A DNA stretch of 64,000 nt from Macropodus opercularis (Eukaryota > Chordata > Actinopteri > Anabantiformes > Osphronemidae), in the NCBI GenBank assembly GCA_030770545.1, contig JAUCMP010000028.1, forward strand, positions 15,441,001-15,505,000, given 5' to 3'. Positions 1-13,700 of the stretch are shown in pieces. The notes under the pieces were generated by a model. It was not told the DNA's origin. It worked only from the letters and a program-made list of their open reading frames with translations, and ran no database searches. Each line of letters starts with the position of its first letter. Within the stretch, counting starts at the first letter, position 1. The position numbers and the translations under genes are program-made.

Positions 1-147
1 TTAGGGCATACTGAAAAATTTCCTTGCATGTTGCTGGGTCTGCAAATCAGAGACACAATAAGTATTGACTTTGTTTCTTGTCATTATAGGAAAACCTGGA
101 ATTAGAAACAAAACTAGAGACACACACACACACACACAACCTCTCAC
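1..147 (-). other. prkdc intron 7 (partial) with CA microsatellite
   Basis: This is the 5' part of the intron after prkdc coding exon 7. A (CA)n run of about 20 bases at 119-138 lies just inside the donor. The next exon is outside the window. Confidence 0.7.
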
Positions 148-2487
148 CTTCTTCCATAGATTTACTAAAGTTGACCATTAGGGCAGTGGTTCCTCTCAAA
201 CATCCAGCAACAACCAAAAGTTTTGGTTCCTTAGTTGAAGACGTCATCTGAAAGAAGAAGCTCAACTAACTAGAGTACAGTACATTTGCTGTGGGTGTGT
301 TCTAGGATCCGACAATGCTCCACAGCTATGTCGATGCTGCACAGTCTGAAAAACCAACCTGTTCTTTTAGCTCCCCCAGGTAGGCTTTGTAGAGTTTGTC
401 TGAGTTGTTGACCATCTCACTGGGGTGGACCTCTGCAAGAACTCCCAGCAACTCGTAGATTTTGCCAAGTACTATTTCCAAACGTGAAAAACCTTCAGTG
501 ATTTACGGTTACACACTTTTAATTTCATTGTTCTCTTAATACTTAGCTAAGAAACAAATACACCCTCACCTGAGTCCGGCAGCCTGCTCTTCTGACATAG
601 CTCACTGTAAAATCTGTTGAATATTTGGCAGATTTTGAAGTCTGCAGCAACAGTAGAAGCCTTTGTTGTTTGGAGAACCTATATGGAGGGTTTTTTAAGA
701 ATAAGGTATAAATGTGTATTTTTAAAGTAATCTGCTTAGAGTGAAACTCGTTATTCTTGTTATGAAATCCTGTAAGTTATAGTTGAGCAATATCAATAGG
801 CATCATGGGAATAAGTATAAGTTAGCACCCCCCCTTAATACAGTTAGGAAAATAAGAAACTGACCTTGATGAGAAGCTCCAGGACTGGGCCCCTACACTT
901 GGCTACCTTTTCCTTTGTATACACAGCCAAGCACGTGTCCTGCACACAAGGAACAAAAGGGAAAACTCAGTATGGGAACTTTACTGTACATATGTAATTT
1001 AATTTTATTAGTTTGTGCTACAGTTAAATTGTCTTTTGTTATATTGAGACATATTACATATATTTCTATATAAATGGATCAACAAGTGTTTGTCTTCAAC
1101 TTAAGATTTTAGCCAGTGCATCTTGCTTCCATCACAGGTAACAGAACAACAGAATCAAGTGAATGAAACACTGAAGGTTTTCAATTCAACACTCTCCACA
1201 ACACAAGCATTTCCATGTTGTCAACAAATCAGCCTCAAGCACCTATTGGGTAAATCTCCTTGGTGTCAGACTCAGTTTTACCAAAATACAAAATTAAAAA
1301 GCATTACTTGAAATACTTGAAAACCAGTTTATGCACATCGATTGACATGTTTTATATACATGTGTAAAACCTTGACTCGCCTATGAACTAGCTGAAGCTT
1401 GAAAGTCTTTGTTTTTAGAAACAACCAGCGTCCAACTAGTAATTCATTTACAAAGGCACAGATATTTACTCAACAGAGATGAAAAACAACCTACTCTTAT
1501 ATCAAGTGCGTAGGTCTTCTCCCATCCCTTGATCCGTGGAGACACCTTGTCCAAAAATGGCTCCAAAAAGCACAAGATCTTAACTCGCGTGTCCAGGAGC
1601 TGGAAAGCAGAGGTTTTTAGACCTGTTCACTGCGACGCATCGATCGCCCGATGTTTCTTCACACGGAACCTACCTCCTCTGATGACAGGGACTTCTTAAG
1701 AAAGCTGAGCAAGCCATAGTCTTTTGAGAACAATAAGGACGCCTGTAAAGCTTTAAAACAACAACAGAAAGTTGAGAGGCAAAGATGAAAGGATGTGAAA
1801 AGGTCAATATTTGTTGTTGTATTAATTAACATTCTTTCATTCATTATGGCTTATACTGTCAAAGGGGCTGGGGCCAATTCAGGCTGACGTCATGATAGAA
1901 ACATTTAATTTAGGAGACATCAAATTGTAATTCCATATGTTCATGATCTTGCAATTCCTGACCTGACTTAGTATTTACTTCACTTTCCGGAGGAAACTGG
2001 GTTCAACAGTTAGTCTCCAGGATTCGCCCCGGTCTCACGCGCTGAACTCTGTTTATTATACAGAACCACGTGCTCATGTCAGCGCGCGTTGCCGCCCCCG
2101 CAGTTTTGGCGGAACACGCAAAAGTAAATAGAGTCAACAAAAAGATGTCAACGTCAACGGGGCTGTTGTGTTTTGACGAACATGTGAAACGTTTTACAAA
2201 CCCCCGTGTTGCACAGCGACACGTTTAATTCGCGACCCTCACACTTCGCTAACGGGCTTTAGCGCCGATTCGGCTGTTTAGCCACCGAGCGCTGCTGCGG
2301 GTTTCAGCGCCGTCTTACCGAGCTCGTTCTCGGCTTGGGTCAGCATACACTCCTGCCCCAGGTCGCCCACGATGTCATGACACTTCAGGGCTGCAGCTCG
2401 GGCGTCTTCGTCGGAAAGTGATTCGTGGAGTTTCAGAAGGAGCCCGTGAATCCCGCCACCGGCACCGGCACCGCTGTGAGAAGACAT
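148..2487 (-). CDS. prkdc: prkdc, DNA-dependent protein kinase catalytic subunit, N-terminal part (first 7 coding exons; continues off the left edge)
   Basis: DNA-PKcs is the nuclear PI3K-like kinase that joins Ku-bound DNA ends in non-homologous end joining. Coding exons, in transcription order: 2487-2319, 1750-1674, 1599-1495, 939-865, 678-570, 471-359, 247-148. All junctions are GT-AG and stay in phase, giving about 249 residues. These match the start of vertebrate DNA-PKcs and its N-terminal helical (HEAT) repeats: GLGQEC near residue 44, [38 protein letters not shown], and [16 protein letters not shown]. The start ATG (2485-2487) has a good Kozak context and an in-frame TAG just upstream. 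Exon 2 uses the acceptor before CTTTACAG; a closer AG would break the frame. The kinase domain lies outside the window. Exon 7 ends at a normal donor (147-142), so the window cuts an intron. No damage is seen. Confidence 0.95.
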
Positions 2488-4766
2488 GGCTGCGACACTG
2501 GGCTACGCTAACATTAGCATCACTTCTTCTACTACGCGCACGCAGAACCGAACCACAGAACCGGTTTCAAAAGCCACTGCACAGTCATTAAACACCCTCC
2601 AGACCAGGAAGACTCCGGACAGCGACGGGAATCGCGCGTTGTGGTTTCAAAATAAAAGCCTCTTTCTTCTTCTGGTGACCACGGCACCGGTTGCGTTGTC
2701 GCCATCTACTGACAGGCTTAACTAGCAATAATAAGAGTAAAGTCACATTTTTTAGAATCTGACATTAGTTTATATCTCAAAGCAAAACGCGTCTCAAAGC
2801 GTTCTAGTGTTAGTGCTTTAGTGCGAAATCCCACTTTGCTTCCTCGCACGTCATTGGCCAAAGACAACTGAGAGTTTGTGTTGTGTGTATGAATGGAGTT
2901 TTAACAAAGTATCAGCTCAAAGTGGGCCAAAATGACCACGGAAGTAATATTAGACGTCGTGTTACTTATTATTTTCTATTGCAAGCAAAGTAATTCTCAG
3001 GTTACATTACCTATATTGTTTTAATGTAACTTAATTGAACAACAGAGAGTTGTTGTTGTTGACTTTGGATGTCAAAAAGTCATCGCCCCTTGTCACACAG
3101 CGTCATTAGGAGAGATCAACAATCTCCTTTTTAACTAGATGAAACATAACAAGAACTAAACCGAGTTCATTCTGATATATTAAATCTACTTAAACTAAAA
3201 TGAACAATACGGGTCGAACTAACAGTGGCATTTGGTGTGGTTTTGACTATTTATGCTGATTAGAGAAATAAATAAGTCCTTTACCGCGTATGTCATTTGC
3301 GCTACACTCATTTCACCAGCAGATGTCATGTCTCCTCTCTGGAAAATGTTGGATCCTTTGTTATCTTCTCTCCTTATTTTTTTCTAGCCTATGTGTGTAA
3401 GAACATGTGACGCACGTCACCTTGTATACTGCTGGTTTTGTCGTTCATTTATATTCCTATGAGTCGTATCTACTACAAAATTTAAAAGTTACAGGTTCGG
3501 ATCCTCTAATTTGCTGTACTTTGAATTTAATAAACGCAAGAATTTTTTGGACTTGAAGTAGAATATTGTGATACACAGCGTTTAATTTTTATCATAACCG
3601 GAAGTCCAACGTTGACTTATTACTGCTAACTTGCGCCTTCAAGATAACAACAACGGACACCTGTTGTCATGGGGGAGTTACGCGCGCGCACATACACGCG
3701 CGCCAATCACAAGTTCCAGACAGAATCACGTGGGTGGAGGAGGCGAGTCAGCGCGATGGGGCTGAGTTGCACCGTAAAGCTTCGGGACATGGCTGTGGGA
3801 GGTCGGGACGGCGCCGTTCGCTTGGATTCGTTTGATTCACGTCGGTCCCGTTCAGGAACTTCTTCGGTTGAAATGTTTCAAGACGTAATTGAAGGTGTGT
3901 AGTTATCGGCTTTATATTTGAACAGTTTAAACATGAGCGAAAACTACCGCAAACATTGCTCTGATTTGAACTGAGATTTTAGGAAATAGGGGGAGAAAAA
4001 CTGTTGCAGACTGAGTTTCACATGGTTTCATTCATGTTCCGCTGTCTCGCCGGGTCTTTGTACCTCAGCCTGTCCTGACCCCAAACACTCACTCAGTCCA
4101 GTAAATAGACGTTTTCAAACTTCTCCAGAATCACGAGCTAATGACAACCAGTCGCAGGTTGACACATTATTCACATTACATGTTGCTTGTTAGATTGTAT
4201 ATGTGGCGAGTGATGAGTTCATATTATTTAACGAACGAGCGATGCATTGTCACATTGTTGCATCTTATTTGAAACGTGCTCTTCGGTAGGTTCGGTGGAT
4301 CAAAATGCAGCAGAACGGTCTCATGTTGTGAGTGACTCTAACATAACAGACTCAGAGCTGAGGTGGCCTCAGCCAAGTGAATGGAATGAATAATTGCTCG
4401 TATTTGTGTGTTGTGTTCTACAATGTTATGATTACGTTATATTAGCACATGGTTCCAAACAACGTGGTTTGGTAAGATTGATGTCAGGCAGTTGTTGGCA
4501 GCAGATTTCCTTCTAGTAAAACCAGTTAAAACTCGCTCTTATTTTTAAATAGTTAGTTAAACGGCAAATAGGAACATTTTGGCAGCGACTCATGGATGGA
4601 GCTGAAACGCACCAGCCTGTAAAACTGCTCGTTTCTCTCAGGATCATTCGTTTTATCCTCTCTCCTCTTGCAGTGTCCTCCATCCCCCGTTTGGTTCAGT
4701 GTTGGGAGTGAAAACGAAGCTGAACAGTGAGCGTCACCGGGCGTGAGGGCCGCTGGACAGCAAGAG
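2488..4766. promoter_or_regulatory. Divergent prkdc / arhgap29 promoter region
   Basis: The two start codons are about 2.3 kb apart on opposite strands. CpG-rich DNA lies next to prkdc (about 2040-2710, including its exon 1) and again at about 3655-3860, where ACGCGCGCGC-type runs occur. The AT-rich stretch between them (2720-3650) shows no coding potential. This suggests two separate CpG promoters rather than one compact bidirectional one. Transcription starts cannot be fixed from sequence alone. Confidence 0.5.
3660..3894 (+). other. arhgap29: Possible untranslated first exon of arhgap29
   Basis: A CpG-rich block ends at a plausible donor (GAAG/GTGTGT, gt at 3895-3896). The first coding exon has a strong acceptor upstream of the ATG (CTCTTGCAG, ending at 4673), which implies a spliced 5' untranslated exon somewhere upstream. 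This block is the best candidate. The small open frame inside it (3669-3902) is probably not translated. The exact 5' end is unknown. Confidence 0.3.
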
Positions 4767-7700
4767 ATGCTGGCGTCAATGCTGCGGCAGAGCAGCGGAG
4801 GAGGCGGTGGCGGTGGAAGCAGACTCTCCAGACTGTCGAGCGCAAGCGCGGCTTCGGCAGGCCCTGCTGGGGTCACCAAGAGGGGCTCGGTGAACCCGGG
4901 CAACCTGGAGAACCCCGTCTCCGACCCAAACTACATCATGCAGCTGGTCGCTGACGTGCGCAAGTTTGCTGATGTGCTTTTGCAGCTCAAAGAAGTTTTC
5001 AACTCAAATGGTAGGTTTGGAAAAAGTGGCCAAACACAAACATTTATTGTTGGTGTGTGTTTGTGTGTGTTTTTGAGCTTCTCGTGGTCCAGCCATGCTC
5101 CTAGCTTTATAGATCAAGTACATTGACACTAATAGTTTAAATACTAGGTGTCCTTTGACCTATTGATGAGCAACCGATCACTGTTGACAAGTTTCCAAGT
5201 TTGATCGTCATATTCATGGGACGTGCGATGACAATACACAGCAGCATGGTTAATGTTTTTTCTTTTTCCTTATGGTATTTACCAATATAAAACTCAAGGG
5301 CAGGTTTGAAATAGTGCAATCGCTGCCTAAGGGGTATATAACGGAATGTACAGTAGCTTCCAGTCAGCGCTTGTGTACACACTACTTCTCTCACCACTGA
5401 GTACACAGTCCTTCGCCTCTCTGCCTGTTTTGTCCCGCTCCTGGCCTTGGCTGTACGGTCAGTCACCTAGCTTTATCTGACACGCTGATAAATGAGCGCA
5501 CAGTCAACTCTCTGCAGGATACCTTTTAATATTCAATCTCCTACGAGTCTCTTATGAAAATCGTAACATCATAACCTGCAGCATTCTGGCGAGAAGATTT
5601 CTAACGCACACACAATGTAGGTCTCATCCTGTAGCCATGTCATTCTAGATGTCTTGCTCTTGCTGCGTGTCATTAAAAACCGGTTTATAATCTGTTCTCT
5701 CCAAATGTAATTACACAAACTCAGCGCTAGTGACACGAGAGGTTTAACTTAGGCCCACTCTGCTGCTTTTGTAACTGCACATAATTTACAGGTCCAGTGA
5801 ACACAGATTAAATTATTCAAATGAGACAATAAACACCTGTGTGTAATCAGAGTATTCCCAAACGTTCTGGCCACATTTCCCTAAAGATTTAGGGAAACTG
5901 AAACTGAACGCTGAATCAAAGACGACCGCAGGCCTTTGGATTTAACGCTGGGACACACTCGACCCATTGCCAACGCACTGTTTTGGAGTCTTAGCACACT
6001 TTTTTCTCGCTTGTTATCCTGTTGCTCATTGAGAAACGCTATCAAATGTAGTCATGCGTAATAATATAGCCTCATATTTTGTTGGCTATATGCATATGGG
6101 TTGTGCTTGTCATCACTTAACGATTTCAGGCTGTCACTGTTGATTTGTAGCCATGCGGGGCTTTAGTGGAGTTTAACAGATTGTTTGTTAGGAGGCATTG
6201 ACTTGTGCTGATGAGAAGCGATTTAAATCCCTGGGTCTAATTTATGGCCAAATTGTCTTTGCAGTGCATGAGAATGGTTCAAAACGCTCATTACTCCAGC
6301 CACGCACTGAATCTGAAAGGATGCACTCCCCTCCCCCACCGCCTTTTTTTTATGTCAAGGCAATAGTCAGGAGTAATATTGAGCTTAGAGCCGCCTTATA
6401 CTCCTCGCAACAGTGCCTGCATTCACAGTCAACAATGTGAGTCTGACACCCATTGTCCCTGGAGGCATCTCCAGACTAGCAGGCTGCTGTTAACTTGCAG
6501 CTTTTTCAGAAATGATACTTTCCCAAGTCAAGAATAGCTGCGGTCTGTGGGATTGCTCCCGGGGGGTTGGGAGGGGACTCGAGCCAAAAAAGTTTATTTT
6601 CTAGCAATGCATATCAACCATAAAAGGTCATAGTTCCATGGTAGCTCTAAAATTGTTTGTGCAGCCAGTGACGTGTGCTGCACAGGGAAGACCTCTCACA
6701 GCATCCCCACATTATTCTCCCTCTGAAAGTCATGACCTTGTCCAGAGACTCGTGACTAATTAAACTGAAGGTTGGTCTTTATACCACGTAGAGGGTGTGT
6801 TGTGCTTACTGTGCTTACTGTTCAGCTCATCACTTATTTTTAGCAATGTGTCTATTGTGACTGCCTGGCAAGGACAGGTGTGTCATCACTGTTTCCACAC
6901 TGCAGCTCTAACAAGTAGAATAGTTGTATATCAGCCGTTTATCAAGCAGAACCGCACCATCAAGCAGTTATTGCTGTGAACCCCAGTAAAACATGTTTAA
7001 AATGTTGATGTATAGATATTGTGCATGTTGGGTGCAATATTTAGTTTTTAATTTTATATTATTATTATTATTATTTATTTAAGAACCATAAAAGAAAAAC
7101 AACCTTGGTTGCTTTTTTAGCCTCAAATGTATGTTATGAATGAGCCGATTGCATCCCTCTCTCCTGCCTACCTTTTAAATTCAGCTCTGTGTTTTGCTTT
7201 ATGTCGTAAGCACTGAGTCACAAGTCTTCTTAGTTAATCAGTGTGAGGTTTCTTCTCACAGGAAGGTGTTATTCTTTATAATGATTAACGAGTACACACT
7301 AAAATGTTCCAGAGGTGTTATGTAATGTACAGTGATGCACCGTAATACACCTGACCACTCGGTGACCAACACTTTTGCAATCCTTATGAGGACAAGCAGT
7401 GCAGGATAATGGATAGGTGGAAGAAAGAGACAGCGATGGTTCAAAACTAGACAAACCCGTGCAGTATTTAGTTTAACGCATCAGTAACGTTTCATTTGTG
7501 GTTTGCTTTGGGTGACCAGTAGGTAGGTAGTAGGCTCTGTCACAACACAGAGGCTTTGTGGGAAAGCGATTTTGTCTCGGTCCTTAGAGAAAGAGATGCT
7601 ATTTTGGTCATTTGTATTCTGAATCACTCTTTGTAAAATACCAGCCTAAAATTAGTCCTACTTTGGGGTAACCATTCCAAACTTCCTTAACATCTGTGAC

Positions 7701-10700
7701 TGTGGTCGGTTCCACTGGCTCTGGGATCCACAGCGGAGCACTGCAGGCTTCTTCAAGCCTCCAAAAGTTCCTTTTATGGTGCTTTTACTGCCCCCACATT
7801 TAAAGCCCCTGTAAATTATGCCAAGCACAATATAACAGGCTTTCTTCACTTTGAAGTTGTCTCTTGAAGATCTTGAAGGTTTGAGTCTGATCCCTAGATG
7901 AAAATGTGATAGTATACTTACATTTCTCAGTAAGGTGCCTCACAGCTTTTGTTACATTACCCTAATTGTTCTGTGTGGATTTTAAAGTACGGTCACTGTC
8001 TTAGAATTAGTCGACCTGCTAGGTTAGATCATTGGATTGCTAAACCGCAGGATTAAGGCAAAAAAAGAGTATTGTGACATATGGCAGGTCCGTTTAGACT
8101 TCACAGCGGAACAATAACTCATGTATTTGCCAGGTTTATCAGATGGGGGACTGAGTTTTTTTTGTCAACCCACAATGTGTGTAGTAGTGACACACTGTAT
8201 ACAGTGAAATATTGTTGCCGAGTCTAATAACCTAACAGCTCTTAAATATTTATAGGATGCATGGAAGCATTTAGCCTAACCGTTCTACATTTATCCAAAC
8301 AAACAAGGTCATTTCCATGGAGCAGAATGACAACACCAGCGTCATAATGTTCCATAAAACAAACAAGGCCAATTTAAGGCTTCCCTTGTACAACTAGGAT
8401 TAAAGCTTTAAAACAAAGACGGCATATTTATCCTCTAGATAAGATTAAATCGTCCCTGACTCTGTTTCAATCCCAACGTTGGATTAAAATCATCTTGAAT
8501 AGAGAAGGCAGTTTAAATTTGAAACCCTGCACTTTTACTTTATTAAATTTTAAATTATTCAAAAGCTAACACAGTTGTTTCATTTCAAACTAGTGACTAG
8601 ATTTAATGTTTTGTTACATTTACATTTGTTGTTAATATTCATGAGATAATATGATGCCAAGACAAGAAATCTTTATTTTTTTAAAATTTTTATGGGAATG
8701 TTTTCAAGCAAAATAGGACAAGTAAAATAAAATGTGTCCACTATAAAGGTATGAATCACAAGTTGAATCAATTCAGCTAAATTGTACAACAATAATAAAT
8801 ACAACTAAATATTCCTGACACTCAAATTCAACTGTTGTTTTGTTTGAAATGTCACTAAAAGCCAAGCAGTTGTTATTGTGTTGCTTGTAGAGATGCTTGA
8901 AACTTAGATTATCACAGTTCCCACAGCTCATAACGTCACAACGTGCACTACACCGATATGTCCTCACGGTCCCTCCATGCTTGTTCTGATCCCTGTGCCA
9001 AAAGTCTGGCACTGAGAAAAACATTTTTAACGGCAAAACTAGGAATTGATTGTGAAAATATAAGAGAAGTGTTTAACATATTAGTAAAAATTTGTTTCAT
9101 TCATGATTTATTTAAAGAAATTACAGAAAATTATCATAACATAGTGAAACCTTTCGTGCACTTTTTCATAGTTTGGTTATGTTTTTAAAGTACAGTATTT
9201 CAGCTTAGCTAGCATAGCTTTCTAGAACAAATGTTGTCAGTTTTTATCAGCGACGACAGAAAGTACGATTGATGATGAACAGTGATGAGGAGCCAGTGTT
9301 GCAGGAGGCAGCCTTGTTTTAAAACTAGACAATACACCGACTTTATTTCTTTCTTCGAGTTTGTTTTAAATAATCTCTATAGTTCATTTAGTATAGTAAA
9401 TACTATAATGCACTTTTTCAAATTCTTGGGTTTGTTTTGAGTTCAGAGACACTTAGAATAAGAGTAATTATGTGTGAAGGTCCCTGTAGCACAAAGCACA
9501 TTCCCTCAGGATTAGGATGCTGGTAAAGCTAAACAGTGTCTTCTTGTTCTTGATGCCGTGTTTGCCCCCTTATCTCAGCCACCCTCAAATCCTATTTCTG
9601 TCGCTGACAGGTATTGTAAAGAGGCCTGTGTTTGCATTTGTTAGACAGATTTCCCAACTCCCTGGGCTTCTCATGTTCTGTGCCTACATTATACCGTTCG
9701 GGGAGGCACTGTGGTCTCTTCAGGACCACTTTGGCTGACTAGTGGTTGCACAGTGAGCATAGCTGGAATGCTCGCCTTGAAAGCTCTGCATTTTGCAACA
9801 GTAGCTGGTGGTTATCTAGATAAAATGTTGAAAGAACTACGTCTTTACTCTTTACTTCCCCTGCATATGTTATTTATTACAGATTTAAAAGAAAAGTATC
9901 CAGAGGTAAATGAGTGTTGACGAGAATGCACTTTTACCATTACGCCCTTGGATTTTAAAGACATTTCCAGTGTCTCACTGGTGGCAATGTTGTGTAGATT
10001 ACTGTATATGCTTATAGTTACTCTATATAGTTAATATCAGTGAGGTCTTTTAGTTGGTATTCATTGGCTTTTGGTTTCCTGAACTAACTAAGGCATTAGC
10101 CTGTGAAATGGGAACTAAAAAGCCTTCTACCCACTGTAGATGTGAGATGCTGGCGGTCTACCCTAGAGTTTCCCTAGAGGAAAAAATGAAGCAACAGGGA
10201 GGGAATATCTGGATTTTTATCAGACTGCCTATGGTCGTCGAAAGAAGAGGAGCAGGGCCACCGACCACAGGAAGCACGTTGAAGAGGGGCCTTTACAATG
10301 GGCCTCACTATAGGTTAAGGGTTAAGTGCACTCACTTTGCATGACCCCAGTTGACCAAACCAGACTGTTTGGGCTTAAACCATAGGGTTGTGTTTTTGCC
10401 TTATTGGTGAGAGAAATGTGGGAGTTATCGGGGTTATTGAGTCCCACAGTGATGGATTAGATCCACGTTTGGTTTCTTGTCTCTATTTTTTTCTTGTCTT
10501 GCCTCCTAACCAAGCCTTAGCATAGCTTCTCATTCATGCAAATTGACTTTGAAACAAGTGTCCTTGCAGAGTTCTAGGGGGTTGTGTAGGGGTGAGTGCT
10601 TGGAATGTGCTGCAGTCTGACTCAGTAGAACACACAGAGGTTTTGATTGACATTAGTCATGGCTTGCCTGTCCAGCATCCTATTCTGTCCCCTCCGCCAA

Positions 10701-13700
10701 GAGGTGTTTTGTTTGATTGCACCTCTGAAGGCCGAGTTGTGACATGTTTAGTGATTTCACACTTTCTCTGTGGCGATAAGCACCCCTCTGTCCTCTCAGA
10801 TGTTTTGAAGCATAAATAATACATTGCTGCATGATTTGGAATGCATGACTGAGCATAGCTAGGGTCACAGTTAAAGGAATGTTGACAAGTCATATTGTGC
10901 CAGGCCCTAGTGGAAGTACTTCATAGAGTCGAACAATGGATGCAAAAATGAGAATTTCTCCATGGTGTGTATATATTAGAAAATTACTATCGAACTAAAT
11001 CATGCATACTTTAAATGTTAGAATCTCTAGTGCAACTGCCAGATTCTGGGCTGTTCATTAACCCTGCTTTCACTCATTGTAGGGGAAAACTAACAACAGG
11101 AAACTAATAGAAATATTACAGCTTCAATTACTCTGTAAATCAGTTTTATTCGCTGGCGTTTTGCTTTATAATCAATATTGCGTTTGTTGTAAGTAAAGTA
11201 CTTATTGCAATGGGAAAGTCACAATAACTGATGGCACATACTTTTTAGTGTAGTAGTGAGACGAAGCTGCAACATTTTTTGTTGGCAGAGTTAACCAGCA
11301 GTCTATAAAACTAGAATCCTTGATTTGACCCCATACTAGTAGATATATTGACCACTGCTAAAGTTTCATCTTTATTGCCTTATATATAAGTAAAGGTCTA
11401 TATACAATATTACCTCCCTGCATATAAATACCTTTAATGATGTTGTTTGTAGAGAAGACAATTAACTGTTGTAAGAGTCTCTGCTTCAGAGCAGCATCTG
11501 AATGTCTTGGTACTGAGAGGTCATCTCGGTGGAGAGTTATCCCTTCCACCCTGTGCTCCTGCAACTGCTGTCCCTGCTCCAAAACAAGAAACTGGAATGT
11601 TGGGTTTCCATGACGCTAATGAAGTAAAAACCTGGCAATGCGGTGCTGGCAGCCTCTGAGCAGCTCCTGATCTGCGGCCTCCTTCTCATCAGGATCAGAG
11701 TCTGATCCCCCTGTAGCCTTCATTCACCAGGGCTTATTATGCCCAGGAATGTCCCTCACCCTCTCCTTCCCTCATACCCCTGCTGAAGCAGAGACGTGGG
11801 GTGCAGGACTACATTTTGGGACAAGTCCTGAGGAATAGAGCAGCTCTCAATAACATGCCCCCCTTCCTTTGTAATTGCTCTCGTCCCATATCCAACAAAA
11901 CTACTTCCCTATGAGTCTTCCACCTACTGTATCACTCCGCAATCCTTCTTTCCCGGGAAAAGTGAAATAGCTGTCGTTGTGATTTAGTGCTCCATAAATG
12001 TGACAGGCCCATGCGGTGACCAGTCCCACTGTTTGCCAGTGGGCCCCAAGTACAATAGTGAGTTTTTTGGCATTCAGTCAGGTCTTTAGTCAAAGACTCA
12101 AGATCCCAGTAGTTTTCTCGTGTGAGGCAGTTTTCGGATGGCCTCGAACATTCTATCATTTTAACTGTTTCCTCATTTCCTTTTAACAAAGCGGACATTA
12201 CACCAGCTGACTGGAAATCTACTTCTCCCATGTTACTCTGACTGGCCCTCCCTGGTGGGAACAAGTCCTCTTCTCTTTGTCTCTTAGCCAAAATGGCGGT
12301 TGAGGGGGTTAAATGATCACTCTCTGTACATTACCCAGTGTCCTGCTGGGCTGGTGGACGCAACCACAATGTCTTGCTAATTAGCCTCCATTTAGAATTG
12401 TCCCAATAAGCCTCACATCCTCAATTGAAGACTAAAACCCATGGGGCTTAGTGAAGGAAGACCCACTGTCTGCTGGGAATGCATGGTTTACGCTCATCCC
12501 TGATAAACCTGGAACTCAGGGTTCAGTTACTCGCTCAATGAATGGTCTCTATAGACTGTATGGGGTGGATTTGGGCCAATCTGTGTATTTTGTCATTGAA
12601 AGGATAATTTTCATAAATGGGATGTAAACTTACCAGGACCAGTTAAGAGTCATTGTGGGATGGGGTTACCATACGAGGTGGTAAGGGATAAGATGGCAAA
12701 TGGTAAGACTGTGAAGAGAAAAGATGGAAGTTTATACTATTCTAGTAATTTTTGTGCCTTATATTTTTCAAATGGGAAAATAAATCATACTACGTACACT
12801 AATAAGTAATCCCAGAATCAGCGCAAAGTTTTATTTGTGGCCGTGCCAAAAGCAGCCAGTTGGCTCTTTCTCTGCCTTGGCGAGAGCCAGGAAGCTAAAA
12901 CAAAAGTTAAAGAGGCTTTGGTTATCAAAACCCACCAGGTCTGTAGCGGTGAAAGGAGCCGTGCATGACATCTGATGAAGATGGATGAAGATGGTTACTA
13001 TGGGGGAGAGTGAGTCATAATGGCAGCTTGTATGGTGATTTGTTAAAGGAGGAAACCTGGTGCCTGCTAGAAAAGCCACATCCATACAACACACTTTTGA
13101 AGTAGTACTAGATAAACGTTGGCGGTCGTGTGTTATAGTTGGTGTGTGACTACTGTGACCTGTTGATGAACGTGAACTTGTTCCCTGCTGGTCAGTTGGC
13201 TAGATTTCCGGGTCAGCCTTAGTTAGCATTGTCATGGTAGCCACACAGAAGCCAGCGTTAGTAGCCCACTGGCAGCACCATTTGTCCCACTCTAAACAAG
13301 AGGACTAACGAATAAAAGAACAAATCGGAGACAGCTAAAGTCCTTCTGATCTCCCCTTCTATGAAGGGATAATCCAGGCTTTATCATCAGCACAAATGAG
13401 GCTGTGACTGCCTGTCTTCATGGTACAGTGTGTGTGTTTGTTGTGTATTTGTTAATTTGCACTTTACTAGTCAGTGGATGCAAGGAGATAAGCAGCTTTT
13501 AAAATTGAAAAATACTAATTATAAAAAATCGGTATATCATTAGTATTTTTAACTAACAGTCTTTAGATAGGACTTAATATTTTACTAGACAGGACTAACC
13601 TTATATTTAAACTAGACACCCAGTCCAATTTGAAGGAATATGAAAGACCAGTGAGTCACCTACTTCACTGATCATGGATGGCATGTTGTAAAAAAGGGTT

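Noticed and set aside
2486..2725. 79-codon plus-strand frame starting beside the prkdc ATG
   Set aside because: It overlaps the prkdc promoter and start on the other strand and has no homology or Kozak support.
2488..4766. Search for mcm4, the usual mammalian neighbour of prkdc
   Set aside because: No frame in this interval resembles MCM4.
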